A stretch of DNA of 64,000 nucleotides. It comes from Cryoendolithus antarcticus (Eukaryota > Ascomycota > Dothideomycetes > Cladosporiales > Cladosporiaceae). Both the position numbers and the translations under genes were made by a program. This document shows, piece after piece, positions 1 to 10,948 of the stretch; position 1 is the stretch's first letter, and each line of letters begins with the position of its first letter. A model generated the notes under the pieces. That model did not search any database and had not been told where the DNA came from. It saw nothing but the letters and a program-made list of their open reading frames with translations. The DNA is taken from NCBI GenBank assembly GCA_002077065.1, contig NAJO01000029.1, positions 372,001 through 436,000 on the forward strand. Reading direction: 5' to 3'.

Positions 1-1668
1 TCGTCCGCTTATCTGCTGACTGTCTGGAGACACGATGCTGGATGAGTGCTGCTCCTGAGCTGCCTCTGAACTGAAGCTGTAAAGACTCGATAGACTCGCT
101 GCCGCTTCCTGATGGCGAGAGCTGGATGGGCGGCGAGACATTGAGGCCTGTGGGTCTTCGAGAGCCGGGAGCTGATGGAGTGAAGGGTTCGATGCAGTGT
201 AGCGAATAGATCGCGTGGTAGCTGGCGGCAGCATCGAGAGCGTCGAGGCTGAAGCTGGCGTAGTCGTGGTCATGTAAGTGCCGTTTATGCTCGGACCTGA
301 GCTAGGTGAGATCGCGTCCGCGATGGATGGCGTTTGGTGGAACTGGTAGCCGAATGCTGGACCAGCGTCCGATGTGGATGTTGGGTACACGGACTGAGAG
401 CTGGACTGCTGAGGCATAGTGTGAGAAGGTGTTCGCATGCCATGAGTGTTCGTTGCACCATTGTACCGTTGCGGGTACACTGCCGCCGTACCAGGCGCCT
501 CGGCATCACTGACCCAGCCCATGGCCGTGCGGCTATGTATGCCGTTCACATGCGGCCGGAACCCAGCACTGTCAAACGAACGCATCGACGGGTAATATGT
601 TGCGCTTGAAGGGAGCTGCTGCGGTTGCGCGTAAGCAGTGGCGTGCGGTGCTGGCAGTCGACGCTCCGCGACAGCACTGAGAGGGAGAGACGAATGCAGT
701 GATCCCATGTTCAGCGACGAGGAGCCGTCGCCCGTAACGCTTGGAAGGCGCGTTGAGACTGGCGAGCATACGTTGTTGAACACGCAGCCTGCCTGGAGAT
801 CGTACGAGGGAGCGGTTGCTGGTGCTGAGAGTGGTACGATGCTGTACGATCGAGACGCATCCTGTGATCCGTATGCACTCGCGAACGAGTCTTGCCGTGG
901 TAGACTGGCCGAGCTGTACGTGTACGAGTCGGCTGGCGAGTGATCGTACTGGCTATCGTAGTCGTGATGACTATACGCGCTGCGAGTGTGCAAAGTCGGG
1001 AGCGAAGGGCGGTGCTGTACCGTGTTGTAGGTCGTAGGGTATAAGGTGCTCACAGAGCTGGTGTCCAGGGTGTACGTCGCCGGCACGGCGGTTAGATCGG
1101 CATCCGTCACAACCGGCAACATGTTCACTCCGTTGCTATCCTTGAAGGCGAGTTCGTTGCTGTTGACCTGCGGGGATTGTCAGCGCGTCGTCAATGTTAC
1201 TTGATGCGGGCATCGTCACTAACCCTCATGAAAGCGCAGTCGCGAACATTGGCGCCTGACTGCTTGCAAGCCTGACAGCCAGTACCGTCGTGGGGATCTC
1301 CGCTGCACTTGATCTTGCGTCTGCGGCATCTTGCGCACTGTAGATGTGTCAGTGGGTTTCTGTCATCATCGCTGCAATGAGAGAGTTACTGCAACCGCGA
1401 TACGTCGCCGTGCCTGACCACCAACAAGCTCCGGCTGTTCGTGCTCCTGAATCAGTGCATGGGTAGGTAATCTACCATGGTACTCCTGACGATGCTCGTA
1501 ACGCTCCGGACGAATCTCCCGTCGTGCATTATAGTAGCCATTCGGTCCAGCTCTCACAGCTTCGCGATCATAGTACGAGCCCTGATGAGACATCGGAGCG
1601 CGGTAGGATTGATGATGGAAGGCTTCGAGACGACTGCCTCCGGCGTGGTACGATCGTGTCATCGTCAT
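1..1668 (-). CDS. Zn2Cys6 (fungal binuclear cluster) transcription factor, 5' part, truncated by the window edge
   Basis: Three exons on the minus strand: 1668-1390, 1337-1224 and 1167-1, the last still open at the left edge. Both introns (52 and 56 nt) have GTAACT or GTTAGT donors and AG acceptors and are phase 0, so the frame stays open for about 520 codons. Exon 2 carries a canonical binuclear zinc cluster (CARCRRRKIKCSGD, then C-x2-C and a final C) at about residues 94-130. It is preceded by basic RRR residues that usually contact DNA. The downstream part is rich in Ser, Thr, Tyr and Gln, as expected for a low-complexity regulatory region; I see no fungal_trans middle domain before the edge. 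The family binds DNA in the nucleus through six cysteines and two zinc ions. The target genes cannot be read from the sequence. The ATG at 1668 is the first in frame; an acceptor-like AG lies just upstream, so a further 5' exon is possible. Confidence 0.85.
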
Positions 1669-3868
1669 GTTGCGGAAGCTGAGCGGACCAATCCTGCAAA
1701 GACATAAGAAGCCGCGTCCAGTTGTCGCGGCAGAGCCCCTAAACGGCGATCAACAGCACGGAGATGAGCATTGTTGGGGTAGGGTGCATCGGATTGTAGC
1801 GGTGAAGAAGGATGAGTCGGAAGGCTCACGCACGAGCAGGCGGGTAGGCCAGTGCATCCAGGGCGGTGCAGTGCTGGTGCGTCCGAGCTTTGGAGGTTAG
1901 CAAACAAGCTCGTGATCCACGACGCCTGTTTCGTACTGTTTGCGTCGTACCAGTACGTGGGGAGACAGTGATTGCTTCGACGTAGAAACGTGGGTGGTCG
2001 AGCAGTCAGAGGTAAGACAGTGGTGTGAGAGATGTTCGATCTAGGGCAGGGGTTATGATCAAGATGCAGGACAGTGGGACGCTCTGTCTGCCTGGTATGG
2101 CACTGCGGTAGAAGCATGCAGAAGATGCAGTCCTGCGTAGTGCGGGTGAGTGCATAATTGCTCGTGCACGGCACTTCAGACCCTAGACCACTTTCGCAGT
2201 AACTCAGACACTGAAGCTTAGTGCTGAGTCAAAGCATTTTCAGAGGCCTTTTGATTGCGTGCTATCAAACGAACAGTGAGAGGGTTGTTAGCAGCCGGTG
2301 GTGCTCATGGAAGTGCACGCGACCGCAGAAGCGTCAATCGGTATGGTTCGGACTATTGGAGAGAAGGGCCATCATGCCTGAGCCTGATCAGCACTACGCA
2401 GCACAAATGCAGAGCGCTGATCCAGGGAATCTGGTCAAGGGTGGGAGACTGTAAGCTGGCGCCTTCGAAGTACCTGAGCTGTGCAACATGATCATGTAGA
2501 AGATAGTGGTCCTACCATAATGCCAGTAATCTTCCAGGATGCAGGCGGCCGGCCTGCGACAACGGCAGACGCTCAAGAGCTGCATATCGATCGTCGTGGT
2601 GAACGTATTGCGTTACAGCAATTGCCAGCGGGTCGTAAGAGGCCGACTCACCGTGTGCTCAACAATGCAATGTCGAGACCGCCGGACACCAGTTGTCGCG
2701 GCAGCGTCGAGGCGGACGGGACGCAATGATCGCAGAATACATTGCTGCGCGTGAGTATGCAGTGCAGCCTCAACCAATCATGATATGTTCGAGAACGTAG
2801 CTCCAAATCGGGTGGCTACACCGGACCGGAAAGCAGCAGTCCACGCCGTTTCGGAGCTTATTGCGTGCTGCCGACGTATACCTGCAAACTCCCGATAGAC
2901 ATCGATGCACTGCTGCTGGTCACGTGCAGTTCTCGCATGATAGACCTTACGTTCCACCCAGTGGCTTTAGTACGTTTGTTCATGTGCTGCTTACCTCCAC
3001 GACCGCATCAGTCTATTGACATCAGGCTCACGTGTGAGGAGTGCAATCGCTGACAGGCAATTGCGGTCGCAAGGTCACCCAGATGGCCCGGATCGTACAT
3101 CCGCCATATCGCTCCTCGAAGTCCAGATCGGCGTAATATGCTATGAGATCACCATCAGTATGGTTGCGAGGATGCCATCGAAGGTACCGGCCATATTGCG
3201 GTGGGCTGATACATCCAGACTGCCTCTTCCAGCGGTCGAAGTAATATATGGGCAAGCACCTGTTGCGACGGAGACTGGGTGTTCGGCCAGCGTCACAGGA
3301 CTTGCTCACCACGAGACAGTCATTAGAGCGGGATCGTCTGCATACCGTCCGGCAACAGTCATGAGGAAAGTCGCTCATTAGAGACCCATTCAATAATTCA
3401 AGGGTGAGATCGAATGCATGAGCCCCGTAGGGAGCACACCGATAGTGACTGGCTCATGGAGCAAGTTGACAGCTCATATTCCATTCTGCCGGTAGTTCTA
3501 ACGTGTCTTGGAACGACCCAAGGATCCGGTTCTCCTTGACGAGATGACTGCGAATGGATGCCTTTGCAGCTGCACGTACGCATAGCGCCTTGCCATGGCT
3601 TGGTCTAGCAACCCGATACCATGAGCCGGAAATCCGTTACGTGCCTGTTGGTGCACAGGTACATATGATGTCTGTAGAGTCATGTTCTGGTCCCATGGTT
3701 GCACGGGATTGTTGTGCAATCTGATGCAGACTAAAGCCGTTCTGCCAAGCCTTTGAGGCTCTGCTCGGCTTGCCATTGATGTGTCCAGATGAACCTCATG
3801 TTCGAACAGCCACCACCTCTCAGTATTCACACGATCAGTATTCATATAGACTTTCAAAGCACACCAGA
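1669..3868. other. Gene-free stretch of 2.2 kb between divergent genes
   Basis: No open frame here shows a recognisable family, a consistent splice pattern or coding-like composition. Frames of 60-170 codons occur on both strands but overlap one another. The stretch separates the zinc-cluster gene (minus) from OST5 (plus) and probably holds both promoters and a long leader of the regulator. A 16-bp direct repeat occurs at 1718-1733 and 2689-2704. Confidence 0.5.
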
Positions 3869-4159
3869 ATGTCCGCTCGCCAAGCGCTCCTCGATATCTA
3901 CGACGCTGGCACTCCATTCCAGCCGACCGTAGGGAAGAGCTCCCAATTGGCAGTCGGCTTCACATTGCTCTTCATTGCACTGCTCCTGACGGGACTCTTC
4001 GGGCTGAATAATAACCTTAAGAGCCTGGGAGTCTATGGCATACCTGCTTCGCTAGCCTTTGGGTGAGTCTGGAAGCGCCTCCTGCGTATGAACAAGTGCT
4101 GACAGCACCACAGCTTTGGCTCGGTCTTCATGATCTGCGCTGTGGGCGTGTACGTCTGA
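3869..4159 (+). CDS. OST5: Oligosaccharyltransferase subunit Ost5
   Basis: Two exons, 3869-4062 and 4114-4159, give 79 residues; the 51-nt intron has a GTGAGT donor and a CTGAC branch site. The protein starts MSARQALLD and has two hydrophobic segments: about residues 30-50 (VGFTLLFIALLLTGLFGL) and the C-terminal one after GIPASLAFG. The pattern KSSQ..VGFTLL..GLFGLN..GIPASLAFGFGSV.M..AVGVYV matches fungal Ost5 from memory. Ost5 is a small two-span ER membrane subunit of the complex that transfers the lipid-linked glycan to Asn-X-Ser/Thr. The usual length is about 80 residues. An upstream in-frame ATG at 3770 would add a 33-residue hydrophilic extension not typical of the family, so the internal ATG is preferred. 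RAD1 starts 49 bp downstream on the same strand. Confidence 0.9.
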
Positions 4160-4208
4160 GTCCACCTCTCACTCTTCGACCACCCCACAATCGGACGCGA
4201 CAATTACT

Positions 4209-5234
4209 ATGGCCACCGATCCTCCCATCCTAACAGCCACAACTCCCTCTGCCCGCCAACTCCTCTCACTCCTCCGCTGCCTGCCCTCCGCCCAAAAATC
4301 TCATATCCGCATCTCGGAGCAAGGCATCCGCATAGCAACCGAAGAAGGCAGCATCACTGAAGCCTTCGTTTTTCTTGACAAAGCACTCTTCACAACCTAC
4401 ACCTACGCTGCTCCTACACCAGCTTCCTCCCAGGATGATGCATTGCCAGCGCCGCATTTCCAGATCTCCCTTCCAGCCCTGCTCGAAACGCTGAATATCT
4501 TCACGCTCTCGGACCCCACCGCCTCATCGTCAAGCGGAGGAAAAGCGCCAGATGCATTTGCCTCCCACCGCCTCGCCCGCCACGCCGGTCTCAACAATCC
4601 CTTCACCTCCCACACCGCAGGTCTCTGCACCCTCTCCTACGAGCGCGAGGGCGCACCGCTGCAGATTCACATGTCCGAGTCCGGCGTTGCTACCACAAGC
4701 AGCCTAACGACCTTCCTCCCTGACTCCCTGACCGAAATCCCCTTCGCCCGCGACGCGATAGCCATGAAAACCATACTGCGATCCTCAGCCCTGAGTGAAG
4801 CAGTCTCAGAACTCTCGTCTTTCAATCCTGAATCTCTCACTTTGTCCGCCACGGCATCATCGCACACAAATCCTACGCTTACGCTCTCGGCTTCCGGTGC
4901 GTTGGGCTCAGCGGCCGTGGCCTTCATCACTGCTACGCCTTCAGATACGCCCGTGCTGGAGACGTACACATGTCCCAGCGGAGCGAGGGCGAGCTTCAAG
5001 TTCAGTCTTATCAAAGCAGCTCAAAGAGCTATGGGCGCCGCCGCGAAAGTGAGTATAAGGATAGACGCAGAGGGTGTGCTGTGTTTGCAATTCCTGGTCG
5101 AGGTCGAGGGACTAGCTGGTGGCGACGGCGGCGGCGGAGCGCATACATTCGTGGAGTTCAGGGTCGTGCCGCTGGTTGATGGGGAGGTGGACGAGGAGAG
5201 CGAAGATGGGGAGTCAAGTAGTGAGGGAGACTAG
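4209..5234 (+). CDS. RAD1: Checkpoint clamp protein Rad1 (9-1-1 complex)
   Basis: A single exon of 341 residues. The N-terminal part (SARQLLSLLRCLPSAQKSHI, then RISEQGIRIATEEGS) has the sliding-clamp layout of Rad1/Rec1, with the SGIR-like turn typical of PCNA-fold proteins. The central region contains low-complexity Ser/Gly insertions. The C-terminus is strongly acidic (EVDEESEDGESSSEGD). In the family, Rad1 forms a heterotrimeric ring with Rad9 and Hus1 that is loaded at damaged DNA and activates the ATR/Mec1 checkpoint. Budding yeast calls the orthologue RAD17, while its own RAD1 is an unrelated nuclease, so the symbol follows the fission yeast/animal usage. Length is close to other fungal Rad1 proteins. 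The 49-bp gap behind OST5 leaves little room for a separate promoter. Confidence 0.85.
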   Translation: MATDPPILTATTPSARQLLSLLRCLPSAQKSHIRISEQGIRIATEEGSITEAFVFLDKALFTTYTYAAPTPASSQDDALPAPHFQISLPALLETLNIFTLSDPTASSSSGGKAPDAFASHRLARHAGLNNPFTSHTAGLCTLSYEREGAPLQIHMSESGVATTSSLTTFLPDSLTEIPFARDAIAMKTILRSSALSEAVSELSSFNPESLTLSATASSHTNPTLTLSASGALGSAAVAFITATPSDTPVLETYTCPSGARASFKFSLIKAAQRAMGAAAKVSIRIDAEGVLCLQFLVEVEGLAGGDGGGGAHTFVEFRVVPLVDGEVDEESEDGESSSEGD

Positions 5235-5306
5235 CTGCAGAGACTCGTGTCTGGAGGCACGGCGACGTGGGCTATAATGTATCATGTATGACGTCTATCG
5301 GCTGGC

Positions 5307-6498
5307 TCAAGGCATAGAGGATGGCAGTGCTGAGGTTTTCCAACCCCATACTGCCCACCAACATCTCACCTCCGCCATCTCGCCTTCATGATCAGTCCAA
5401 TCGTCATAGCCTACCTCTTCCCCTTGCTCCCTGATCTCCAGTCCGATTACCTCCATCCTGTTTCTCAGATCCTGCCTCTCAGCCGCGAAACCCTCCCGCA
5501 GTGGAAGCTCAATGACCACCCTCGCATTCTCGGCATGCTCGAGGTGGTAATCGATAGCATTCACTAGCAACTCTGGCTGATGCGCATCATACACCGGATC
5601 CGCCGCCAGAATGAGAGAGAAGGAGTGTGCCTCACCAGCATGTCCCGGATGAGTGAACGTTTCGGGCATTGACCAATCCAGAACCGCCGTTGATGCGCTG
5701 CCCTGTCGCGTGGCGAGTAAATCAGCGTTCTTGTGGATGTTTCGCTGCAAGTTCGGCACGATAGCCGGTAAGTCTGTGAGTATCACACGCTGCTGCAAGA
5801 CTGCTGCGGTGGCGAGGCCGACGAGACCGGTACCCGCGCCGAGCTCGAGAATCAATGTATATTTGGTCAGCGGGGGTAGAGTGTCTTGCATGAGGCAGAG
5901 GCGTTTGGCCAGCACATAGGAGGATGCCCAGGTCTTGAGACCCAGACTATCGGCTGCCAGAGCTGGCTCGTGCAGGGTAATCTCGATCCAGTCGGCAGTG
6001 TCTGCCGCCTCTTCCGAATCGTCTTGTAAGGTTTTCGCCGATAATGGGATTTTGAAGCAGCGGCTGATGTCTCCCATCGCCGTCCGCCCACTCCGTTCAC
6101 TCAGCCGCTTGGCGGCGCAATCCCAGATCTGCTCCCGGTCCTCATCGCTGTCTATCCAGGCTAGTGGACTGCTGATGATCTTTGTGAGGTATCCTGGCAC
6201 TCCCTCACTCTTGATCTTGCGCTTGGGTCTCGCTGGGGTTGATGCTCCGCTTTGAGAGCGGGGTGTTCCTGATCTGGGCGTCGCTTGCCATGATGGCGGC
6301 TCGGAGCGGAGATCGGAAAGGATTGAGAGGAGGACAGCGGCGGAAGGTTTGCTGTAGAGTTGGGGGAGATCTAGAACTGTGGAAAGGTCAGCGTGCGGCC
6401 GAATATGCAGATTGACCAAGGAGCGTACCATGAAGCGGCTCGTCACTCGCCTGATCCAGCCCCAGGTCTGACGCTGTCAATCCCGCCGATGGCGGCAT
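5307..6498 (-). CDS. EFM2: Seven-beta-strand protein-lysine methyltransferase, EFM2-like
   Basis: Two exons, 6498-6429 and 6376-5307, encode 379 residues. The 52-nt intron has a GTACGC donor and a CACAG acceptor, and it joins a short exon (MPPSAGLTASDLGLDQ...) to LDLPQLYSKPSAAVLLSIL. The catalytic half contains the AdoMet-binding motif I LILELGAGTGLVGLA near residue 205 and the following acidic strand LTDLPAIVPNLQRNI. These mark the Methyltransf_16 family. The N-terminal domain and total length resemble yeast Efm2 (YBR271W), which methylates a lysine of translation elongation factor 2; that orthology is an inference. Reading through the intron gives an in-frame MTSRFMVRS start, so an unspliced product would begin differently. 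The gene lies 134 bp downstream of VPS28 on the same strand. Confidence 0.8.
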
Positions 6499-6632
6499 TG
6501 TGTGACCCAGTCGATGTTCTTGCCTGATGTCGTTGTGTCCGTTCGGTGACACATAATTACTGGCCTCAGGCCGAGATTTACCCGTTATGCGAGGCGCCAG
6601 CAAACAATCAAATGGTACCTTCATACGAATGA

Positions 6633-7355
6633 TCACTCGCCCAAGACAGCCTTAAACCCATCATAAGCCAGCTGCATATCAAACTGCAGCTCCCTCGCCT
6701 GGTCCAGCTCCAGATCTTCAGTGACCCGCATCTGATTCAACGTAATCAACCACTGAATAATCTTTCCCTTGTTCTCGAAATCCCGACCCGTGACTTTATT
6801 TACAGCCTGAATCGTGTCCACCAGAATCGGATGCAGCGTCTCCTTGCTCAGCATGTTCAGCTTGATGGCGTCCAGCAGCGTGATGAAGCTCTCGGATGCC
6901 GAGACGATGTGCGTGGCATTCGGGTTCGGGCCAGATGGGCCGGTCGAGTTGCGGTTGTTAGAGTGGCTGTTGTGTTCGCGAGCTGGTGCTGTTTCGACGG
7001 TAGCTGGAAGGCCGATCCGAAGGCGTTCGGTGGCTTTGGGCACCTCTAGCCCCCACTCCGCTTTGAAGCTTTCTAGGTCGACGAAGGCGGCGCGCACGTG
7101 TTCGTCCGTCAAGTGCGATCTGTACTGTCGCAGCAGGCGATCACAAATCTCAGTGTAGTCGCGCTCTTGGACTGTGTCGCGGAGGTAGCCTTTCTCGAGT
7201 GCCTCCAGAGTGAGGATTATGGAGTACAGCTCGCCGAGCGAGTCGAGGAGGTCGCGTTCGGCGGTAGTGTCGGCAAGCTTTACTTCGATGTCAGGGTTTA
7301 TGGTGGTGCTGAGGAGGGAGGGCGTGTAGCTGTAGGGGACAGGCGCGTAAGCCAT
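6633..7355 (-). CDS. VPS28: ESCRT-I subunit Vps28
   Basis: A single exon of 240 residues. The N-terminal core domain (about residues 20-120) contains LADTTAERDLLDSLGELYSI, LEALEKGYLRD and YTEICDRLLRQY, typical of Vps28. A Asn/Ser/Pro-rich linker follows (about 130-150). The C-terminal four-helix domain (about 150-240) includes FITLLDAIKLNM, ILVDTIQAVNKV and QWLITLNQMR. Vps28 holds ESCRT-I together with Vps23 and Vps37 on endosomes; its C-terminal domain recruits ESCRT-II during sorting of ubiquitinated cargo into multivesicular bodies. Length agrees with fungal orthologues (about 240). It is transcribed divergently from GCN5 across a 167-bp gap. Confidence 0.95.
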   Translation of the reverse strand: MAYAPVPYSYTPSLLSTTINPDIEVKLADTTAERDLLDSLGELYSIILTLEALEKGYLRDTVQERDYTEICDRLLRQYRSHLTDEHVRAAFVDLESFKAEWGLEVPKATERLRIGLPATVETAPAREHNSHSNNRNSTGPSGPNPNATHIVSASESFITLLDAIKLNMLSKETLHPILVDTIQAVNKVTGRDFENKGKIIQWLITLNQMRVTEDLELDQARELQFDMQLAYDGFKAVLGE

Positions 7356-7522
7356 GCTTGAGTGTCTTGTGATGGCATGTGGTGGTGATGATCACCAGTG
7401 GCGAGGATTGCTTGACATGTGAAGATGTGGGGGGGGGAGCTTTACTGTGGTACTCCCCATCATCCACTGCACCATTATCCTCCCTTCTGCATCCAGCACA
7501 CTCACTATCATTCGCGCTTGCC
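7356..7522. promoter_or_regulatory. Divergent VPS28/GCN5 promoter
   Basis: Only 167 bp separate the two divergent start codons, so both core promoters must share this segment. It contains a run of nine G at 7429-7437 and several CA/CT-rich stretches on the GCN5 side. No TATA box is evident. Confidence 0.5.
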
Positions 7523-9106
7523 ATGGCTCAGGACCTAGTCAAAGATGAAGGTAAGCGCATCCCTTCCGCAACTGTGTGGCCAAACCAGTCGACCATGAGC
7601 CACACTGGACGTCCCGGCGCAAAGAGCACACACATCTGCAGAGCAGCGTACATATGCGATATGCCTAAGATCAAGCTCTGTAGGCGCTTCATAGCTTACG
7701 AGCCGCCATTGAATCCCGCGAGGACGGCAACGGGGAAGACGCCTAGTACTGGAGCAGCGCCCGCCATCGTGCAGACCAAGTCATCTCATCCCAACCGCTA
7801 ACCCACACTTCTCACAGGTCCCAAGCGAAAGGCCGACGGCGAAGATGTCAACGGCACCGAACGTAAGAGGTTCAAGGCCTCGACCTCCCCGTCGCCCTCC
7901 ATAGCCTCCACCCGCAAAGAAAGCATCGCACCCACGAACGGCAATACGTACCCTCTCGAAGTCCCACCTCCAAAACCGGTCGTAATCGAAGAGCGCAATG
8001 GCGACATCACCTTCGAAGTCGTCAACAACGACGGCAAAGCTCACTCCATGATCATCCTTACAGGTCTGAAGTGTATCTTTCAGAAGCAGCTTCCGAAGAT
8101 GCCCAAGGACTACATAGCTCGGCTGGTGTACGATCGGACCCATCTGAGTATTGCAATCGTCAAGGCGCCACCTGCCGGCAGCTTCGCAGAAGCCTCGAAC
8201 TTCCCCGGCGAAGTCGTAGGAGGCATCACATACCGACCGTTCAAGGGGAGGCAGTTCGCCGAGATCGTGTTTTGTGCGATTAGCAGCGACCAGCAAGTCA
8301 AAGGCTATGGCGCACACTTGATGTCCCACCTGAAAGACTACGTAAAAGCCACCTCGGACGTGATGCACTTCCTCACCTACGCCGACAACTACGCAATCGG
8401 GTACTTCAAAAAACAAGGCTTCACGAAAGAAATCACCCTCGACCGCCCGAAATGGATGGGCTACATCAAAGACTACGAGGGAGGCACGATAATGCAGTGT
8501 TCCATGCTGCCCAAAATCCGGTATCTAGACTCCGCGCGCTTGCTGCTGAAACAGAAAGCCGCTGTGCACGCAAAGATCAGAGCCGTGAGCAAGAGCTACG
8601 AAGTCCACGCCCCACCGCTTGAATGGGCGAAACTGAAACCAGGCTCGACGCTCCGGGAAATAGACCCCATGTCCGTTCCCGCCATCCGCGCCACAGGCTG
8701 GTCCGCAGACATGGACGCCCTCGCGCGCCAACCCCGTCGAAATCCCAGCCACTCCCTCCTCATGCAGACCCTCTCGGCCCTCCAAACTAGCTCCCACGCT
8801 TGGCCTTTCCTTGCGCCCGTCAACGGCGACGAAGTTCACGATTACTACGACGTCATAAAGTCGCCCATGGACTTGAGCTCCATGGAGAGTAAGCTTGAGA
8901 AGGACCAGTATGAGAATGTAGAGGATTTCGTCAGGGATGTGCTGTTGATTGTGCGGAATTGCAAGAGGTATAATGCGGAGAGTACGCCTTATGCTAAGGC
9001 TGCTAATCGGTTGGAGAAGGAGATGTGGCGGAGGGTGAGGGAGGTGCCGGAGTGGAGTTATCTCGAGGTGGAGAGTTTTGAGACGACTAATAGGGTGGAG
9101 GCGTGA
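7523..9106 (+). CDS. GCN5: Histone acetyltransferase Gcn5 (SAGA/ADA)
   Basis: Two exons: 7523-7550 (MAQDLVKDE plus one base) and 7818-9106, separated by a 267-nt intron with a GTAAGC donor and a CACAG acceptor; 438 residues. After a basic segment ([10 protein letters not shown]...) comes the GNAT catalytic domain (about residues 75-245). It includes the catalytic-glutamate strand [22 protein letters not shown] with the acetyl-CoA loop Q-x2-G-x-G. Next is the Ada2-interacting stretch ([19 protein letters not shown]). The C-terminal bromodomain (about 325-430) shows [27 protein letters not shown] and [10 protein letters not shown]. Gcn5 acetylates histone H3 (and H2B) lysines at promoters as the catalytic subunit of SAGA. 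Start choice rests on the short first exon, which is common in fungal GCN5 genes; the first ATG of the long frame (8048) would cut the GNAT domain. Confidence 0.95.
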
Positions 9107-10948
9107 GTGATTAGAGCGAGTATCAAGGAAGTCATTTTGGTGGTACGGCGGAGGGCTTGGTCATGATAGGTGAAAGCTGACGATGCTTCACAACTTGCTT
9201 CGGGATGGTACAGTGATTCTTCCTCGACCTTATGCCAGTCGATACAGATACATTCCAGTCGCCCAGGACTCTTCAGAAGCTCGTGTTACAACGGAGCATC
9301 ACAACCAAGCCTATTCGACCGCAGCTCTTACTCCGCCTCGCCAAATGTCTCAATCTCCCAGTGCTGCAATGGTCCTGTCATTGAACACCGATAGGAAAGA
9401 GACAGGCTTTGTAGTGTTTCTGTCCAGAACCCGGTGGTCTCTCGGGTACGTTAGTATAGTGCTTCACTATTGCGAGCAAGGCAACGAGAGCATGCCTCTT
9501 CTTTCAAGACCTCGGGTGAGGCGACAATTGGCTTGTCATTCCTCGAGCGCTATCTGTTATGAAGGGAACGGGAAGTCGCGGAAGAAAGCAAGTGTTGCAG
9601 AGGGGAACGCGAGTCTGCCGTCGACACCAGACCAAAGCGGTGTGTTTGTGTCGTCCGATCTACTCGGTCATTGCATCCGTCCGCTCTTACTCCAGATGCA
9701 AGGCTTCGCGCTGCTGTTGACAGCACTATTCTCGCCTCCTGCCGGTAGACTCGAGCTCAGGCTGGCGACATGAATGATGAGACGTTGCGGACACGGTTGT
9801 GATGAAGCAAGGTGCAGATCGTTGGGGACGATGCGAGCATCGACTCCTTCCAGCAGATGATAGACGAGACGGGACCGAAGGCTTGAATTCCGGGCGCATC
9901 GGATTGTCAGAAGCCTCGATCGAGCCGACTCCAGGTTATGTCGATTGCAAACGAAGTGGCCAGACGACCATATCAGACATTCTGCTGAGAGGGCTCAAGA
10001 ACTCAAGCTTGCGGTGACCTATCGGCTCAGAGCGCGTTTGCATTTCTCGAAGAATGCACCCCTCGAGCGCTTCTTACGCTTAGGGCGTCGCTACAGGCCG
10101 ACTGCATACGATCAATGGACTCACTTGCCTCGATCGAAATCTACAAAGTCTCAAAACGGGCCTTCTCGACGTCAATGCGCCAGTAGACATCAGACCTCGA
10201 TATCGCTGCGATTGAGACCGCGCATATCGATCCCGATTTCGTGATTCTATAATCGCGAGCGCGATCTTGGCAGCAGCCAGTACATCGACATCATGATTAA
10301 GCAGTTCCTGATTGGAATATGTGAAGTCGTTGACTCAGTCTAGAACCTGGATCGACCCCGGCGTCACCCGTCAACGAGCCGCAATACATGTGTGCCACGC
10401 ACCGCATGCACAGGTTCGCGTGTCATTACGACATGAGATCGACGCTTCAATGCTCGTCAACCGCATCGTACATGCGCTCGTGGCATTTGCTAGGTAATTC
10501 CCGCCGACACATGACCTTCTCTGGAAATAAGCTCTGCACACTTCTTATTACCCATGGGGAAGGAGGGCTAGTGAGAGTGAAACGTGGGGTTGCTTGGCAG
10601 CACTGGCCAGCCACGAGGGTAGCCCAACCTTGAACTCCGCAATGGTCGAGCTAGAACCTCGAAGCGCTCTGATCGCTGTAAGGGGATCCACGCACAGCGG
10701 TTGAGGTTGCCACTTGGGGAGATGTGGCAAGGTGTAGCCGCCGTTGCACTATACCCCTGGAATCGGTGATGTCGTAGCTGTTGAGTATTTGGTATGGCTA
10801 TATCATCAGGTATGTCCTTCAATATTGCCTCTGTTGATCAGCTAAGTATACTCTCCACTCGTGCCCCTTTCTCCTTGGTGCCTGGGTCGACGGTCCTCTC
10901 TCACTGGCATCGAACCCGTCACCACAGTTCTGCAGACACACAGCAACT
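9107..10948. other. Gene-free stretch of 1.8 kb upstream of the sugar transporter
   Basis: One frame of 196 codons (9183-9773, plus) is open, but its product has no recognisable domain and a shuffled-looking composition. No splice-consistent gene is seen on either strand. The stretch is probably regulatory sequence of the transporter plus the GCN5 3' region. Confidence 0.5.

Noticed and set aside
3016..3393. Overlapping open frames of 121 codons on both strands
   Set aside because: Both cannot be coding with ordinary constraint and neither product resembles a protein family.
9183..9773. Plus-strand frame of 196 codons downstream of GCN5
   Set aside because: No domain, no signal peptide, mixed composition and no conserved-looking blocks; treated as chance.
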